Part shown: positions 1 through 12,116 of the stretch, in pieces
Position numbering within the stretch: position 1 is the stretch's first letter
How the letters are laid out: every line of letters starts with the position of its first letter
DNA from: Pseudomonadota bacterium
GTDB taxonomy: Bacteria > Pseudomonadota > Gammaproteobacteria > Burkholderiales > Thiobacillaceae
Reading direction: 5' to 3'
Assembly (NCBI GenBank): GCA_021811235.1
Contig: JAJZPG010000001.1
Span: 172,852-236,851, forward strand
DNA length: 64,000 nt
Program-made: the position numbers and the translations under genes
The notes under the pieces: model-generated
What the model saw: the letters and a program-made list of their open reading frames with translations, nothing else
What the model was told of the DNA's origin: nothing
The model's database searches: none

Positions 1-963
1 GAAACCGCGGCGCTGGTCACGCGCCTGGCGCCGAGCTTCGTGCGCTTCGGGTCATTTGAGGTCTTCTACTACCGCAACCAGGTCGAGCCGATCCGGCACC
101 TGGCCGACTACGTCATCGCGCGCTACTACCCGGCACTCAAGGATCTCGCCGACCCCTACCCCGAATTCCTGCGCCAGGTCGCCCTGCGCACCGCCGAGCT
201 GATGGCGCAATGGCAGGCGGTCGGCTTTTCGCACGGCGTGATGAACACCGACAACATGTCCATCCTCGGCCTCACGCTCGACTACGGCCCGTTCGGCTTC
301 CTCGATGCCTTCGACCCCGGCTTCGTCTGCAACCATTCCGACATCGGCGGGCGCTACGCCTTCGACCAGCAGCCCGACGTCGCCGCGTGGAACCTGACCA
401 AGCTCGCGCAGGCGCTGGTGCCGCTGATGTCGGTGGAAACCGCGTCGCAGGCGATCGGCGAATATCCGCAGGTGTTCGGCAAAGCCTACCTCGAACGTAT
501 GGCCGCCAAGTTCGGCCTGCCGCCCGGCAGCGAGGCCGCCGGCCTGGTCATGGACGCGCTGCAGTTGCTGGCGCAGAACCACGTCGACTACACGATCTTT
601 CTGCGCCGGATGTGCGACTTCGACAGCCGCCCGGGCGCACTGAACGCGCCGCTGCGCGATCTCGTCCTCGACCGCGCGGCCTTCGACGCCTGGGCGGCGC
701 GCTACGCCGCCGCGCTGCGCCAGCAGGGTTCGAGCGACGCCGAACGCGCTGCAGCAATGCGCGCGCTCAACCCCAAGTACATCCTGCGCAACCATCTCGC
801 CGAAATCGCCATCCGCCGCGCCGCGGACGAACGCGACTACAGCGAGGTGAACCGCCTGCACGCGCTGCTGGCGCGCCCGTTCGACGAGCAGCCCGAACAC
901 GAGGCCTACGCCGCCGAACCGCCTGACTGGGCGAGGAAGATTGAGGTAAGCTGCTCTTCGTGA
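1..963 (+). CDS. selO: SelO/YdiU family protein adenylyltransferase, 5'-truncated by window edge
   Basis: Frame open from base 1; FGSFEVFYYRNQ, SHGVMNTDNMSILGLTLDYGPFGFLDAFDPGFVCNHSD and a C-terminal CSS are typical of SelO. Confidence 0.92.
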   Translation, partial: ETAALVTRLAPSFVRFGSFEVFYYRNQVEPIRHLADYVIARYYPALKDLADPYPEFLRQVALRTAELMAQWQAVGFSHGVMNTDNMSILGLTLDYGPFGFLDAFDPGFVCNHSDIGGRYAFDQQPDVAAWNLTKLAQALVPLMSVETASQAIGEYPQVFGKAYLERMAAKFGLPPGSEAAGLVMDALQLLAQNHVDYTIFLRRMCDFDSRPGALNAPLRDLVLDRAAFDAWAARYAAALRQQGSSDAERAAAMRALNPKYILRNHLAEIAIRRAADERDYSEVNRLHALLARPFDEQPEHEAYAAEPPDWARKIEVSCSS

Positions 964-1682
964 ATCGCGTCCCCGTCCTGCTCGCCTGCCTGTCGACCGC
1001 TGCGCTGCTCGCCGCCTGCAGCGCGCAACCCATCCAGCGCAAGGACGGCAGCAGCAGCGTACGCAGTTTCAGCATGAAGGAGTTGGCCAAGGGCGACGTC
1101 GACACGGTGATCGAGATCCACCAGCAGGAAATCCTCGCCATCCTGAAGAGCCTCACCCTCAAGCTCTATCGCCGCAATCCCAACGAGTGGCGCAAGTCCG
1201 GCTTTGCCAGCGCCGACGAAGCCGCCACTGCCCTGTTCAAGCCGCTGGACCACTGGCATCTTGAGCCGCAGAAAAACCTCCCCTGGGAAACCGTCCTGCT
1301 CGAACCCTGGCGCGCCGATTTCGCCGGCGACCGCGTGCAGTCCCTGATGAACGGCCTGCTGGTCATGCACATGGCGGCCTTCAACCACCAGACCGAGTTC
1401 TACCTGCTGACCGAAGTGGATGCGCAGAAGCTCTACAACGCCGCGCGCAACACCGAGGCAGTGGTGTGGAAGCTCTCCAGCGCCAGAAACGAAGCGGGCG
1501 AGCCCGTGCTGCTTTCCAACGGCGTCGACGGCAAGGGCGTGCCCAACCTCAGCTTCGAGCGCGAATTCGGCAAGCTCATCGGCATCCAGGACACGCTCGC
1601 CCGCATCGTCGAAGACAAGAGCAACCGCGCGATCCGCTTCGGCGAGGTCAACGTCGCCAGCATGGTGTTCCTGCCGATCTGA
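960..1682 (+). CDS. hypothetical lipoprotein
   Basis: N-terminal signal with lipobox-like LLAAC; overlaps the selO end by 4 nt. Confidence 0.75.
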   Translation: MNRVPVLLACLSTAALLAACSAQPIQRKDGSSSVRSFSMKELAKGDVDTVIEIHQQEILAILKSLTLKLYRRNPNEWRKSGFASADEAATALFKPLDHWHLEPQKNLPWETVLLEPWRADFAGDRVQSLMNGLLVMHMAAFNHQTEFYLLTEVDAQKLYNAARNTEAVVWKLSSARNEAGEPVLLSNGVDGKGVPNLSFEREFGKLIGIQDTLARIVEDKSNRAIRFGEVNVASMVFLPI

Positions 1683-2356
1683 TGACGGCCGACGCCTATT
1701 CATATTGTGCGTCCCTCACGCGCGACCAGTGGGCCTGGGAATTCCTCCGCCGCAACCCGGACTACCAGCGCGACTACTGCGCCTTCATCGCGATCTGGCG
1801 CACCCTCGAAGCCGACTACGGCGCGCCGCCGAATCGGGATTTTTCAAGATGGAAGCTTGACCCACGCGCCTACGGCCCGCTGCCGGGCAACGCCGAACTC
1901 GCCGCATCCGGCGGCGAGCTGTGCACGGTCGACGACGACCGCGTCCTGCTCGAATGCTGGATGGGCGCCAAATGGGGCTTCCACAAATTCCCGCTCGACC
2001 CCGAGCGCGTCGCGCCCGGTCCGGACGAACTGTCGTGGCGTCCGCCACCACCCGCAGCGTCCATCGACCCGGCCTACCGGCTGGATCTCAGCTTCGATCT
2101 GTCGCTGCCGCTGCCGCCGCAACTCGAAGCCGCAAAATTCCGCCTCGCCAGCCGCGTCGCCGAACTGCGCCGGGAAGGCCTGGCCGCGCCGAAAACCGTG
2201 ACTAACCAGCGCGAACGCTGGACCACGATGCTGGGCCTGCTCGACGGCGCCACCGCGCCACATGCCGACAGCGCAGCACTGCTGATCGAAGCGCGGGCGC
2301 TGGTTGCGGGCGGCTACCGCGAGATTCTGCGGCTGGCGAATGGTGACGCGAAATGA
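1682..2356 (+). CDS. DUF6499-like (transcriptional-regulator-like) protein
   Basis: ATG at 1682 overlaps the upstream stop; N-terminus YCASLTRDQWAWEFLRRNPDYQRDY matches the family common on integrative elements. Confidence 0.65.
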   Translation: MTADAYSYCASLTRDQWAWEFLRRNPDYQRDYCAFIAIWRTLEADYGAPPNRDFSRWKLDPRAYGPLPGNAELAASGGELCTVDDDRVLLECWMGAKWGFHKFPLDPERVAPGPDELSWRPPPPAASIDPAYRLDLSFDLSLPLPPQLEAAKFRLASRVAELRREGLAAPKTVTNQRERWTTMLGLLDGATAPHADSAALLIEARALVAGGYREILRLANGDAK

Positions 2357-2525
2357 ACGCCTACGACGGCTTGAACAGACAAGGCCGCGCAGCCTTTTCA
2401 TGACGTAATATCAAGACCGACGTGACCGATAAGCTTAGCTATCAACATCTTGGTAACGAAAATTCCCTGCCTCTATATAAAAATGCTCGGACCATGAACC
2501 CCTTGAATAACTGTTGGCATCATCA

Positions 2526-3113
2526 ATGAGCACCGACACTGACGACTTTTATAGATGGAATGATGAGCTTTCTGACCGAGAGACATTTTTCATTGGAAAG
2601 GTTATCGCCCACTGGGGGGCGCTTGAGCATGAAGTCTTTGTGCAAACGCTCATGACATTCGACGCTCCAGATGGTGAAGAAGTGGCCTTGCCAAAAGCCA
2701 TGAACAATTTGCAGTTCACCGATGTATTGAGCCTTTGGAAAGAACGTGTCGCCGACAAGACGGATGGCAAACGCGGAGAGGCCTTGCAACAGCAGTACGA
2801 AAGGATTCTCAAATTAAAGGACTATAGAGATGCACTTGTTCATGGCATGTGGAGATGGTCCAGTGGTGAACTAGCCAAGATCAGCGCCGTTCGCGTTCGC
2901 AAGAAGGAAATAGTTTCTGTGCAATTCACCGCCGATGATCTTGAGAATTTCTACGGTCGCCTTGGAAGCATCAATTTCAAGCTTAGGTTTCCTGGCGGCC
3001 TCGAAGAGTTTGCGCAGAAACGGGACGAAGTCGGCTATTACGCTAGCCGCTGGTGGCTAAGTGTCATGACAGGTGATCCCTTGGCCGGCGAATGGCTTAA
3101 GAATGAGCCATGA
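2526..3113 (+). CDS. hypothetical protein with a possible HEPN-like RxxxxH motif
   Basis: 195-aa ORF from ATG 2526, lower GC than its neighbours, contains KDYRDALVHGMW. Confidence 0.65.
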   Translation: MSTDTDDFYRWNDELSDRETFFIGKVIAHWGALEHEVFVQTLMTFDAPDGEEVALPKAMNNLQFTDVLSLWKERVADKTDGKRGEALQQQYERILKLKDYRDALVHGMWRWSSGELAKISAVRVRKKEIVSVQFTADDLENFYGRLGSINFKLRFPGGLEEFAQKRDEVGYYASRWWLSVMTGDPLAGEWLKNEP

Positions 3114-3132
3114 CGCTCAAGCGTTAACAAAC

Positions 3133-3165
3133 AAAACCGGGGCACATGGCCCCGGTTTTGTTTTT
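3133..3165. terminator. rho-independent, probably bidirectional terminator
   Basis: AAAACCGGGGC-ACAT-GGCCCCGGTTTT followed by T-run, between convergent genes. Confidence 0.85.
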
Positions 3166-3200
3166 CCGCGCGGAAGCACGTTGCTTCCGCGAACCCGCCT

Positions 3201-3785
3201 TTAGGCGAAATTCGCCTCAGCAAACTTCCAGTTCACCAGCTTGTCGAGGAAGGTCTCGACGAACTTGGGACGCAGGTTGCGATAGTCGATGTAGTAGGCG
3301 TGCTCCCACACATCCACGCACAGCAGCGCCTTGTCGCCGGTGGTCAGCGGGGTGCCGGCGGCGCCCATGTTGACGATGTCGACCGAGCCGTCGGCCTTTT
3401 TCACCAGCCAGGTCCAGCCGGAACCGAAGTTGCCCACGGCGCTGGTCTGGAAGGCTTTCTTGAATTCATCGTAGCTGCCCCACTTCTTGTTGATGGCGTC
3501 GGCCAGCGCGCCGGACGGGGCGCCGCCGCCGTTGGGGGTCAGGCAGTTCCAGAAGAAGGTGTGGTTCCACACCTGGGCGGCGTTGTTGTAGATGCCGCCG
3601 GCGGGTGCGCTCTTGACGATGTCCTCGAGCGACTTGCTTTCGAAGTCGGTGCCCTTGATCAGGTTGTTGAGGTTGGTGACGTAGGCCTGGTGGTGCTTGG
3701 CGTAGTGGTATTCGAAGGTTTCCTTGGACATGTGCGGCGCGAGCGCGTCCATGGCGAAGGGCAGTGCGGGCAAAGTGTGTTCCAT
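3201..3785 (-). CDS. sodB: Fe/Mn superoxide dismutase
   Basis: MEHTLPALPFAMDALAPHMSKETFEYHYAKHHQAYV and DVWEHAYYIDYRN signature. Confidence 0.95.
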   Translation of the reverse strand: MEHTLPALPFAMDALAPHMSKETFEYHYAKHHQAYVTNLNNLIKGTDFESKSLEDIVKSAPAGGIYNNAAQVWNHTFFWNCLTPNGGGAPSGALADAINKKWGSYDEFKKAFQTSAVGNFGSGWTWLVKKADGSVDIVNMGAAGTPLTTGDKALLCVDVWEHAYYIDYRNLRPKFVETFLDKLVNWKFAEANFA

Positions 3786-3921
3786 AACTCTCTCCTGATA
3801 TTGAACAAACGATAAATGATAGTGCCTTGACCGGGCATTGCAGATGCCGCAACGCCAACAGGGTTTCCGCCGCTGGAAAGAAAAAGGGCCGGTATGACCC
3901 GACCCTGATTCTTTGATTTAT

Positions 3922-3998
3922 TGGTCGGGGCGAGAAGATTCGAACTTCCGACCCCCTGCACCCCATGCAGGTGCGCTACCAGGCTGCGCTACGCCCCG
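3922..3998 (-). tRNA. tRNA-Pro(GGG)
   Basis: Reverse complement CGGGGCGTAGCGCAGCCTGGTAGCGCACCTGCATGGGGTGCAGG...CGCCCCGACCA folds as a cloverleaf with anticodon GGG. Confidence 0.93.
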
Positions 3999-4045
3999 AC
4001 GAAGCCCGAGATTCTATCAGAGGAGCTGCGCCTGGCGGAAGCCCT

Positions 4046-4315
4046 TTAGGGTCTGTTCACACTATTTTTACGCCTGCGGCGAGGTCGATTCGGGATGCAG
4101 CCCGCGAAGCAGGGTGCGCCGCTGTGCGGGCACAGCAAGCGGACTGCGACAAAGGGATGCGCCCGAATCGACCCGCCCCTCCGGGTTGGCGCGAGAAAGC
4201 ACGTCTGCGGCGTTGCGCCGCTTGGCAAGGGGTGACCCTTCTCAGCGCGACGCGTCTTGCATCCATCGCTTTCTCGCGCCAACGCAGGCGCAAAAATAGT
4301 GTGAACAGACCCTAA
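4046..4315. mobile_element. MITE-like element with 33-bp terminal inverted repeats
   Basis: Left TTAGGGTCTGTTCACACTATTTTTACGCCTGCG and right reverse complement TTAGGGTCTGTTCACACTATTTTTGCGCCTGCG differ at one position; two further internal inverted repeats; no substantial coding capacity. Confidence 0.7.
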
Positions 4316-4680
4316 CCCAATATTTTCAGAATCGCGGAGATTTCGCTACGCAGTCTGCCCACGTCCAGTGCCGACGTGGCGGCGGCTGCGGGCACGGCTT
4401 CCGGGCAGGCCTCAGCATCGTGCTCGAGGCGCTGGCGCGCACCGCTGATGGTGAAGCCCTCTTCGTACAGCAGCTCGCGGATACGGCGGATCAGCAGCAC
4501 CTCGTGATGCTGATAATAGCGGCGGTTGCCGCGCCGCTTGACCGGGCGCAGCTGGGTGAATTCCTGTTCCCAGTAGCGCAGCACGTGCGGCTTGACCGCG
4601 CACAGCTCCGACACTTCACCGATGGTGAAATAGCGCTTGGCCGGAATCGGCGGCAGGTCACTCCGGGCTGGGCGTTCCAA
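4312..4680 (-). CDS. MerR family transcriptional regulator
   Basis: [40 protein letters not shown] is a MerR HTH; located downstream of ihfA. Confidence 0.9.
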   Translation of the reverse strand: MERPARSDLPPIPAKRYFTIGEVSELCAVKPHVLRYWEQEFTQLRPVKRRGNRRYYQHHEVLLIRRIRELLYEEGFTISGARQRLEHDAEACPEAVPAAAATSALDVGRLRSEISAILKILG

Positions 4681-4969
4681 TTTGGGCGCCTTCGACCTGC
4701 GACTTGAGTTTCTGGCTGGCGTGGAAGGTCACCACGCGGCGCGCGGAGATCGGCATTTCCTCGCCGGTCTTGGGATTGCGGCCGGGGCGCTGCGGCTTTT
4801 CACGGCACTGGAAATTGCCGAAGCCGGACAGCTTGACGATGTCGCCCTTTTCGAGGGCCGCACGAATTTCATCGAAGAACGACTCGACGACGTCCTTGGC
4901 TTCGCGCTTGTTCAAACCCACTTTTTCGAACAGCAGTTCGGCCAGATCAGCTTTGGTCAGGGTGGTCAT
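4658..4969 (-). CDS. ihfA: integration host factor subunit alpha
   Basis: [53 protein letters not shown]. Confidence 0.95.
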   Translation of the reverse strand: MTTLTKADLAELLFEKVGLNKREAKDVVESFFDEIRAALEKGDIVKLSGFGNFQCREKPQRPGRNPKTGEEMPISARRVVTFHASQKLKSQVEGAQIGTPSPE

Positions 4970-5004
4970 GGTCGTATTGGCAGGATGAGTGGTGAAAATC
5001 AGGA

Positions 5005-7350
5005 TCAAACACGCAAGCTGGCGTTGCACTGACGAAGCGCGGCATCGACCAGTCTCTGCACTGCATCTTCCACTTCCTGATCCGTCAATGTGCGTTCAGT
5101 ATCTTGCATAACTACCCGGATTGCAAGGCTTTTTTGACTTTCAGGCACGCCCTTCCCGCGGTAGTCGTCGAATACGTCGATCGCCCGCACCTGCGCCGGG
5201 GCCGCCGCCCGCAAGGTTTCCAGCAGCTCGCCCACGGGCGTATGCGCATCCAGCACGAAGGCGAGGTCGCGCCGCACCTGCGGGAAGCGCGACAGCCCGC
5301 CATGGCGCGGCAAGGCACGCTGCGCCAGCGCGCCGCTGTCGAGTTCGAACAACACCGGCGCGGCCGGCAGGTCGAACGCCTGCACCAGGCGCGGATGCAG
5401 GGCGCCGAGCCAGCCGATGGCCCGGCCGCCGGCCCAGAGTTCGGCGCACTGCCCGGGATGCAGGGCGGGATGCGCCCCGCGGCGGGCGTCGAGCGCCTGC
5501 CCGAACACGCGCTCGAGGTCGCCCTTGAGGTCGAAGAAATCGACGCGCCGCGCCGCTGCGCTCCACTGCTCCGGCAGGGCATCGCCATAGGCCAGTCCGC
5601 CCAGCTTCATCGGCTGCGCGTCGAGCGAGGCGTAGACCCTGCCCAGTTCGAAGATGCGCACACGATCCTGCTGGCGGTTGAGATTGTGGCGCAGCGTCTC
5701 GATCAGGCCGCCCCACAGCGTAGTGCGCATCGCCGACAGCTGGCTGGCGATGGGATTGGCGAGCGGCAGCGGGCGGGCGTCCGGATCGAGCGCGGTTTCC
5801 CACGCCGGATCAACGAAGCTGTAGGTGACGACTTCCTGGTAATCCAGCCCGACCAGCATCTGCCGCAGCGCGTCGTCGGCCAGCACTCGCTCGTCCTGCG
5901 GCAGCATGCGCGACGGCGCCGCCGGCGGCTGCGCCGGGATGTTGTCGTAGCCGAACAGGCGCACCGCCTCTTCGATCAGATCCTCCTCGATCGCGAGGTC
6001 GAAGCGGAAGCTCGGTGGCGTGACGACCAGGCTGTCGTCGCGGCGTTCGACCGCAGCACCCAGCGCAGCGAGGCCGCGCGTCACCTGGTCGGTGTCGAGT
6101 TCGATGCCGGCCACACGCTGCAGGCGCGCCAGCCGCAGGGTGATCGGCTCGCGCGACGGCAAGGCCGCCACGGCTTCGGTGACGGGGCCAGGCTGGCCGC
6201 CGCAAATGTCGATGAGCAGCTGGGTGGCGCGTTCCATCGCCTGGCGGGTGGCGCCGAAGTCGACGCCGCGCTCGAAGCGGTGCGACGAATCGGTCGACAG
6301 GCCCAGTCGTCGCGCACGCCCGGCGATCGCCGCCGGTGCGAAGAACGCGGCTTCCAGCATGACGTCGACGGTGAAACGCTCCACGCTGGTCGGCTGCCCG
6401 CCCATGATGCCGGCGAGCGCGACCGGCCCGCTGGCGTCGGCGATCACCAGCATGTCTGGCGCAAGCTCGGCGGTCTGGCCGTTGAGCAGCTCGAGCTTTT
6501 CCCCTGCACGCGCCAGGCGCACTTCGATGCCGCCGACGAGGCGCGACAATGCGAACGCGTGCATCGGCTGGCCCAGTTCGAGCAGCACGTAGTTGGTGAT
6601 GTCGACCGGCGCCAGCAGCGGACGGATGCCGCTGCGCTCCAGCCGCTCGGCCATCCAGCGCGGCGTCGGCGCCTGCGCGTCGATTCCGCGCACCACCCGC
6701 GCCAGATAGCGCGGGCAGGCGTCCGCCGCGGATACCTGCACCGGAATGGCGTCGTCGATGCGCGGGGCGACCTCGACGGCCTGCGGCAGGTGGACCTGGG
6801 CGCCGGTAATCGCGCCAATCTCGCGCGCCAGCCCCTGCATCGACAGGCAATCGGCGCGGTTGGGCGTGAGCTTCAGGGTAATCAGCGTGTCGTCGAGATT
6901 GAGCCAGGAGCGGAAATCCTCGCCCACCGGGGCGTCGCCGGGCAGCACCATGAGGCCGTCGGCCGCGCCTTCCAGACCGAGCTCCTTGGTCGAGCACAGC
7001 ATGCCGAAGGACTCGACGCCGCGCACCTTGGCGACCTTGATCTCGACGCCGGGCAGCTTCGCCCCGGGGCGCGCGCACGGCACCTTGAGGCCGGCCGCCG
7101 CATTCGGCGCGCCGCACACGATGGTGACCGGCGCGGCTTCGCCGACATCGACCTGGCACACGCGCAGGCGATCGGCGTCGGGGTGTTTTTCCGCCGACAG
7201 GATTTCGGCCACGACCACGTTGTTGAACGGCGGCGCGGCCGGAGTCAGCGCCTCCACTTCGAGACCCGCCATGGTCACGGCGTGGGCCAGCTGGGCGGTA
7301 TCGAGCGCAGGGTTCACCAGGCTGCGCAACCAGGCTTCGGAAAATTGCAT
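5005..7350 (-). CDS. pheT: phenylalanyl-tRNA synthetase beta subunit
   Basis: Full-length PheT ([14 protein letters not shown]...), adjacent to pheS. Confidence 0.97.
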   Translation of the reverse strand: MQFSEAWLRSLVNPALDTAQLAHAVTMAGLEVEALTPAAPPFNNVVVAEILSAEKHPDADRLRVCQVDVGEAAPVTIVCGAPNAAAGLKVPCARPGAKLPGVEIKVAKVRGVESFGMLCSTKELGLEGAADGLMVLPGDAPVGEDFRSWLNLDDTLITLKLTPNRADCLSMQGLAREIGAITGAQVHLPQAVEVAPRIDDAIPVQVSAADACPRYLARVVRGIDAQAPTPRWMAERLERSGIRPLLAPVDITNYVLLELGQPMHAFALSRLVGGIEVRLARAGEKLELLNGQTAELAPDMLVIADASGPVALAGIMGGQPTSVERFTVDVMLEAAFFAPAAIAGRARRLGLSTDSSHRFERGVDFGATRQAMERATQLLIDICGGQPGPVTEAVAALPSREPITLRLARLQRVAGIELDTDQVTRGLAALGAAVERRDDSLVVTPPSFRFDLAIEEDLIEEAVRLFGYDNIPAQPPAAPSRMLPQDERVLADDALRQMLVGLDYQEVVTYSFVDPAWETALDPDARPLPLANPIASQLSAMRTTLWGGLIETLRHNLNRQQDRVRIFELGRVYASLDAQPMKLGGLAYGDALPEQWSAAARRVDFFDLKGDLERVFGQALDARRGAHPALHPGQCAELWAGGRAIGWLGALHPRLVQAFDLPAAPVLFELDSGALAQRALPRHGGLSRFPQVRRDLAFVLDAHTPVGELLETLRAAAPAQVRAIDVFDDYRGKGVPESQKSLAIRVVMQDTERTLTDQEVEDAVQRLVDAALRQCNASLRV

Positions 7351-7365
7351 GATCAGTGCGCTCTA

Positions 7366-8439
<1,074 letters not shown>

Positions 8440-8499
8440 TCAAAATCCTGTGCGTTTCGTGCGTGTGCTTCGTGGACAAAAGTTTCAAGTCAGCACCAA

Positions 8500-8526
8500 C
8501 AAAAAAAGGCCTTGCGGCCTTTTCTT
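8500..8526 (-). terminator. terminator downstream of rplT
   Basis: Minus strand AAAAGGCCGCAAGGCCTTTTTTT just after the rplT stop. Confidence 0.75.
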
Positions 8527-8542
8527 GTTGCTTCGGTGTTGC

Positions 8543-8902
8543 TTACGCAGCGAGCTTGGCCTTGACCTGATCGACGATCTTGGCAAAGGCGTCCTTGTCG
8601 AAGATCGCGATGTCGGACAACACCTTGCGGTCGATCCCGATTTCGGCGCGCGACAGACCGTTCATGAACACGCTGTAGGTCAGGCCGTGCTGACGGGCTG
8701 CCGCGTTGATACGGGCAATCCACAGGGCGCGGAACTGGCGCTTGCGCTGACGGCGGTCGCGGTAGGCATACTGCCCCGCCTTCATCACCGCTTCGTTGGC
8801 GACGCGGAATACGTTCTTGCGACGGCCGCGATAGCCTTTGGCGGCATCGAGGATTTTCTTGTGGCTGGCACGGGCGGTTACGCCCCGTTTGACGCGTGGC
8901 AT
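8543..8902 (-). CDS. rplT: 50S ribosomal protein L20
   Basis: [28 protein letters not shown]. Confidence 0.98.
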   Translation of the reverse strand: MPRVKRGVTARASHKKILDAAKGYRGRRKNVFRVANEAVMKAGQYAYRDRRQRKRQFRALWIARINAAARQHGLTYSVFMNGLSRAEIGIDRKVLSDIAIFDKDAFAKIVDQVKAKLAA

Positions 8903-8914
8903 GCTTTCTCTCCT

Positions 8915-9112
8915 TTATGCGTAGGGCAACATGCGTGCAACCGCTTTGTGGTTGCTGGCGTTGACGGTTTCCATCCCGCGCAGCTGGCGCTTACGCTTGG
9001 TGCTCTTCTTGGTGAGAATGTGACGCATGAACGCGTGCGAGCGCTTGAACCCGCCGCCGCCCAACGCGCGGAACCGCTTGGCGGCGCCGCTCTTGCTCTT
9101 CATCTTAGGCAT
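8915..9112 (-). CDS. rpmI: 50S ribosomal protein L35
   Basis: [46 protein letters not shown]. Confidence 0.97.
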   Translation of the reverse strand: MPKMKSKSGAAKRFRALGGGGFKRSHAFMRHILTKKSTKRKRQLRGMETVNASNHKAVARMLPYA

Positions 9113-9233
9113 GATGCTTCCTTTTATTTCATGCGGTCAGGTGACCCCGCGACGCGGAATGCTTCACCAACCCGACTGCACGTATGGTGGCGTTTTTACC
9201 CTCTCGGGCTGAGAAACGCCGGTCTCGTAAGAC

Positions 9234-9758
<525 letters not shown>

Positions 9759-9810
9759 GAGCCGTTCTCCAAATCAAAACCCGGCGCCGAACGCCAAGGC
9801 AAAAAGGGTC

Positions 9811-9850
9811 AAACAATAAACAAAGAAGGCGCGGGAGCCATCCCGACGCC
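9811..9850 (-). terminator. possible terminator/attenuator between thrS and infC
   Basis: Minus strand GGCGTCGGGATGGCTCCCGCGCC hairpin with 1-nt bulge followed by T-rich TTCTTTGTTTATTGTTTG. Confidence 0.5.
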
Positions 9851-9864
9851 TTGTTTGACCGCGC

Positions 9865-11778
9865 TTACTGGCGCGCCAGCGTTTCCGCTTTCAGGCGCGC
9901 AATGAAGTCTTCCAAACCGAGCTGCCCCAGGTCCTGGTTGCCGCGGGCACGGACGGCGACCACACCGGTCTCCATTTCCTTGTCGCCGACGACCACCTGA
10001 TAAGGCAGCTTCTGCAAGCTATGTTCCCGAATTTTATAGGTAATTTTATTATTACTCAAGTCCGCCGCCGCCCGGATGCCGGCCGCGCGCAGCGCCTGGG
10101 TGACCTGCTGCGCATAGCCCTCCTGGCGCTCGCTGATGTTCATCACCATCACCTGCACCGGCGCCAGCCACAACGGGAAGTTGCCGGCATGGTGCTCGAT
10201 CAGGATGCCGATGAAGCGCTCCATCGAGCCGAGGATGGCGCGATGCAGCATCACCGGGATCTTGCGGCTGTTGTCCTCGGCGACGAATTCGGCGCCGAGG
10301 CGCACCGGCAGGTTGAAATCGAGCTGGATGGTGCCGCATTGCCACAGGCGACCGAGCGTGTCCTTCAGCGTGAACTCGATCTTGGGGCCGTAGAACGCGC
10401 CCTCGCCCGGCTGCAGGTCGAACGCGAGGCCGTTCTTCTCCAGCGCCGCAGCCAGCGCCGCTTCGGCCTTGTCCCAGCTCTCGTCCGAGCCGACCCGCTT
10501 CTCCGGCCGGGTCGACAGCTTGACCAGCACGTCGTGGAAACCGAAGTCCGCGTAGACCTTCTGCAGCATGACGATGAAGTCTGCGACTTCCTGCTCGACC
10601 TGCTCCTCCATGCAGAAGATGTGGGCGTCGTCCTGGGTGAAGCCGCGCACCCGCATGATGCCGTGCAGCGCGCCCGACGGCTCGTTGCGGTGGCAGGAGC
10701 CGAACTCGGCGAGGCGCAGCGGCAAGTCGCGGTAGGAATGCAGGCCGCTATTGAATATCTGCACGTGGCCCGGGCAGTTCATCGGCTTCACCGCATAGTC
10801 GCGATTCTCCGACGCGGTGGTGAACATGTTGTCGCGGTAGTTCTCCCAGTGGCCGGATTTTTCCCACAGCGTGCGGTCCATCACCGCCGGGGTGCGCACC
10901 TCTTGGTAGCCGTAGTCGACGAACTTCTGCCGCATGTACTGCTCGATCTGCTGCCACACGATCCAGCCCTTGGGATGCCAGAACACCATGCCCGGCGCCT
11001 CGTCCTGCATGTGCAGCAGGTCGAGTTGCTTCGCCAGCCGGCGGTGGTCGCGCTTCTCCGCCTCCTCCAGGCGATGGAGGTAGGCCTCGAGGTCTTCCTT
11101 TTTCGCCCAGGCGGTGCCGTAGATGCGCTGCAGCATCGCGTTCTTCGAGTCGCCGCGCCAGTAGGCGCCGGCGAGCTTCATCAGCTTGAACGCGCGCGGC
11201 AGCTTGCCGGTGGACGGCAGGTGAGGGCCGCGGCAGACGTCGAACCACTCGCCCTGGCGGTAGATCGAGAGCTCCTCGCCCTTGGGGATCACCTCGTCGA
11301 TGATCTGCACTTTGTAGGTTTCACCCAGTTCGGCGAACACCTTCATGGCCTCCTCACGCGACCAGACCTCGCGCTGGATCGGCAGGTCGCGCTTGACGAT
11401 CTCGTCCATGCGCTTCTCGATCTTTTCCAGGTCTTCCGGCGTGAAGGGCGTGTCGCGCGCGAAGTCGTAGTAGAAGCCGTCCTCGATCGCCGGGCCGATG
11501 GTCACCTGGGTGCCCGGATACAGTTCCTGCACCGCCTGCGCCATGACGTGCGCGGCGTCGTGGCGGATGAGATCCAGCGCCTCGGCATCCTTGGCGGTGA
11601 CGATGGCGAGCGCCGCATCGCGGTCGATCAGGTGGCTGGTGTCGACCAGCCTGCCGTCGACCTTGCCGGCGAGCGCCGCCTTGGCAAGGCCGGCGCCGAT
11701 GGACGCTGCGACCTGGGCGACCGTGACCGGCCCATCGAACTGGCGGGCCGAACCATCGGGAAGCGTGACATTGACCAT
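9865..11778 (-). CDS. thrS: threonyl-tRNA synthetase
   Basis: [14 protein letters not shown]...; [10 protein letters not shown] and [14 protein letters not shown] motifs. Confidence 0.97.
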   Translation of the reverse strand: MVNVTLPDGSARQFDGPVTVAQVAASIGAGLAKAALAGKVDGRLVDTSHLIDRDAALAIVTAKDAEALDLIRHDAAHVMAQAVQELYPGTQVTIGPAIEDGFYYDFARDTPFTPEDLEKIEKRMDEIVKRDLPIQREVWSREEAMKVFAELGETYKVQIIDEVIPKGEELSIYRQGEWFDVCRGPHLPSTGKLPRAFKLMKLAGAYWRGDSKNAMLQRIYGTAWAKKEDLEAYLHRLEEAEKRDHRRLAKQLDLLHMQDEAPGMVFWHPKGWIVWQQIEQYMRQKFVDYGYQEVRTPAVMDRTLWEKSGHWENYRDNMFTTASENRDYAVKPMNCPGHVQIFNSGLHSYRDLPLRLAEFGSCHRNEPSGALHGIMRVRGFTQDDAHIFCMEEQVEQEVADFIVMLQKVYADFGFHDVLVKLSTRPEKRVGSDESWDKAEAALAAALEKNGLAFDLQPGEGAFYGPKIEFTLKDTLGRLWQCGTIQLDFNLPVRLGAEFVAEDNSRKIPVMLHRAILGSMERFIGILIEHHAGNFPLWLAPVQVMVMNISERQEGYAQQVTQALRAAGIRAAADLSNNKITYKIREHSLQKLPYQVVVGDKEMETGVVAVRARGNQDLGQLGLEDFIARLKAETLARQ

Positions 11779-11800
11779 TTTTCTTCAGACTCCGGAAACG

Positions 11801-11827
11801 AAAAAAGCGCGGACCGGCCGCGCTTTT
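11801..11827 (-). terminator. hairpin with T-run between tRNA-Val and thrS
   Basis: Minus strand AAAAGCGCGGCCGGTCCGCGCTTTTTT ending about 22 nt before the thrS start. Confidence 0.7.
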
Positions 11828-11957
11828 CGGGTACTGCTTTTTCAAAGGTTGCAGATTGTCTGCGAACAGCTGTGCGCCGGGGTTTATCCTGTGACAGCCA
11901 AGCTAGTTCGCGGTGACATTTCGCAACCTCCAGAGGTCATCCCGACCCGATGAATAT

Positions 11958-12034
11958 TGGTAGGCGCGATTGGACTCGAACCAACGACCCCCACCATGTC
12001 AAGGTGGTGCTCTAACCAGCTGAGCTACGCGCCT
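11958..12034 (-). tRNA. tRNA-Val(GAC)
   Basis: Reverse complement AGGCGCGTAGCTCAGCTGGTTAGAGCACCACCTTGACATGGTGG...CGCGCCTACCA, anticodon GAC. Confidence 0.94.
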
Positions 12035-12116
12035 AATGCGGGGCGCATCATAACCGAAACGGCGTGCGCGTGTCGAGAGGAAAACCCGTCATTCCGGATA
12101 TTTCGCCGGCCCGCCT

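Noticed and set aside
1682-2356. DUF6499-like gene as evidence of an integrative conjugative element
   Set aside because: No integrase, relaxase, parA or conjugation genes nearby; the gene sits in an apparent operon with a lipoprotein.
3965-4315. Plus- and minus-strand ORFs across the 4046-4315 element
   Set aside because: Both strands give similar C-termini (KNSVNRP) only because of the terminal inverted repeats; not credible genes.
10021-11916. 631-aa plus-strand ORF antisense to thrS
   Set aside because: Antisense shadow of thrS with no recognisable domain.
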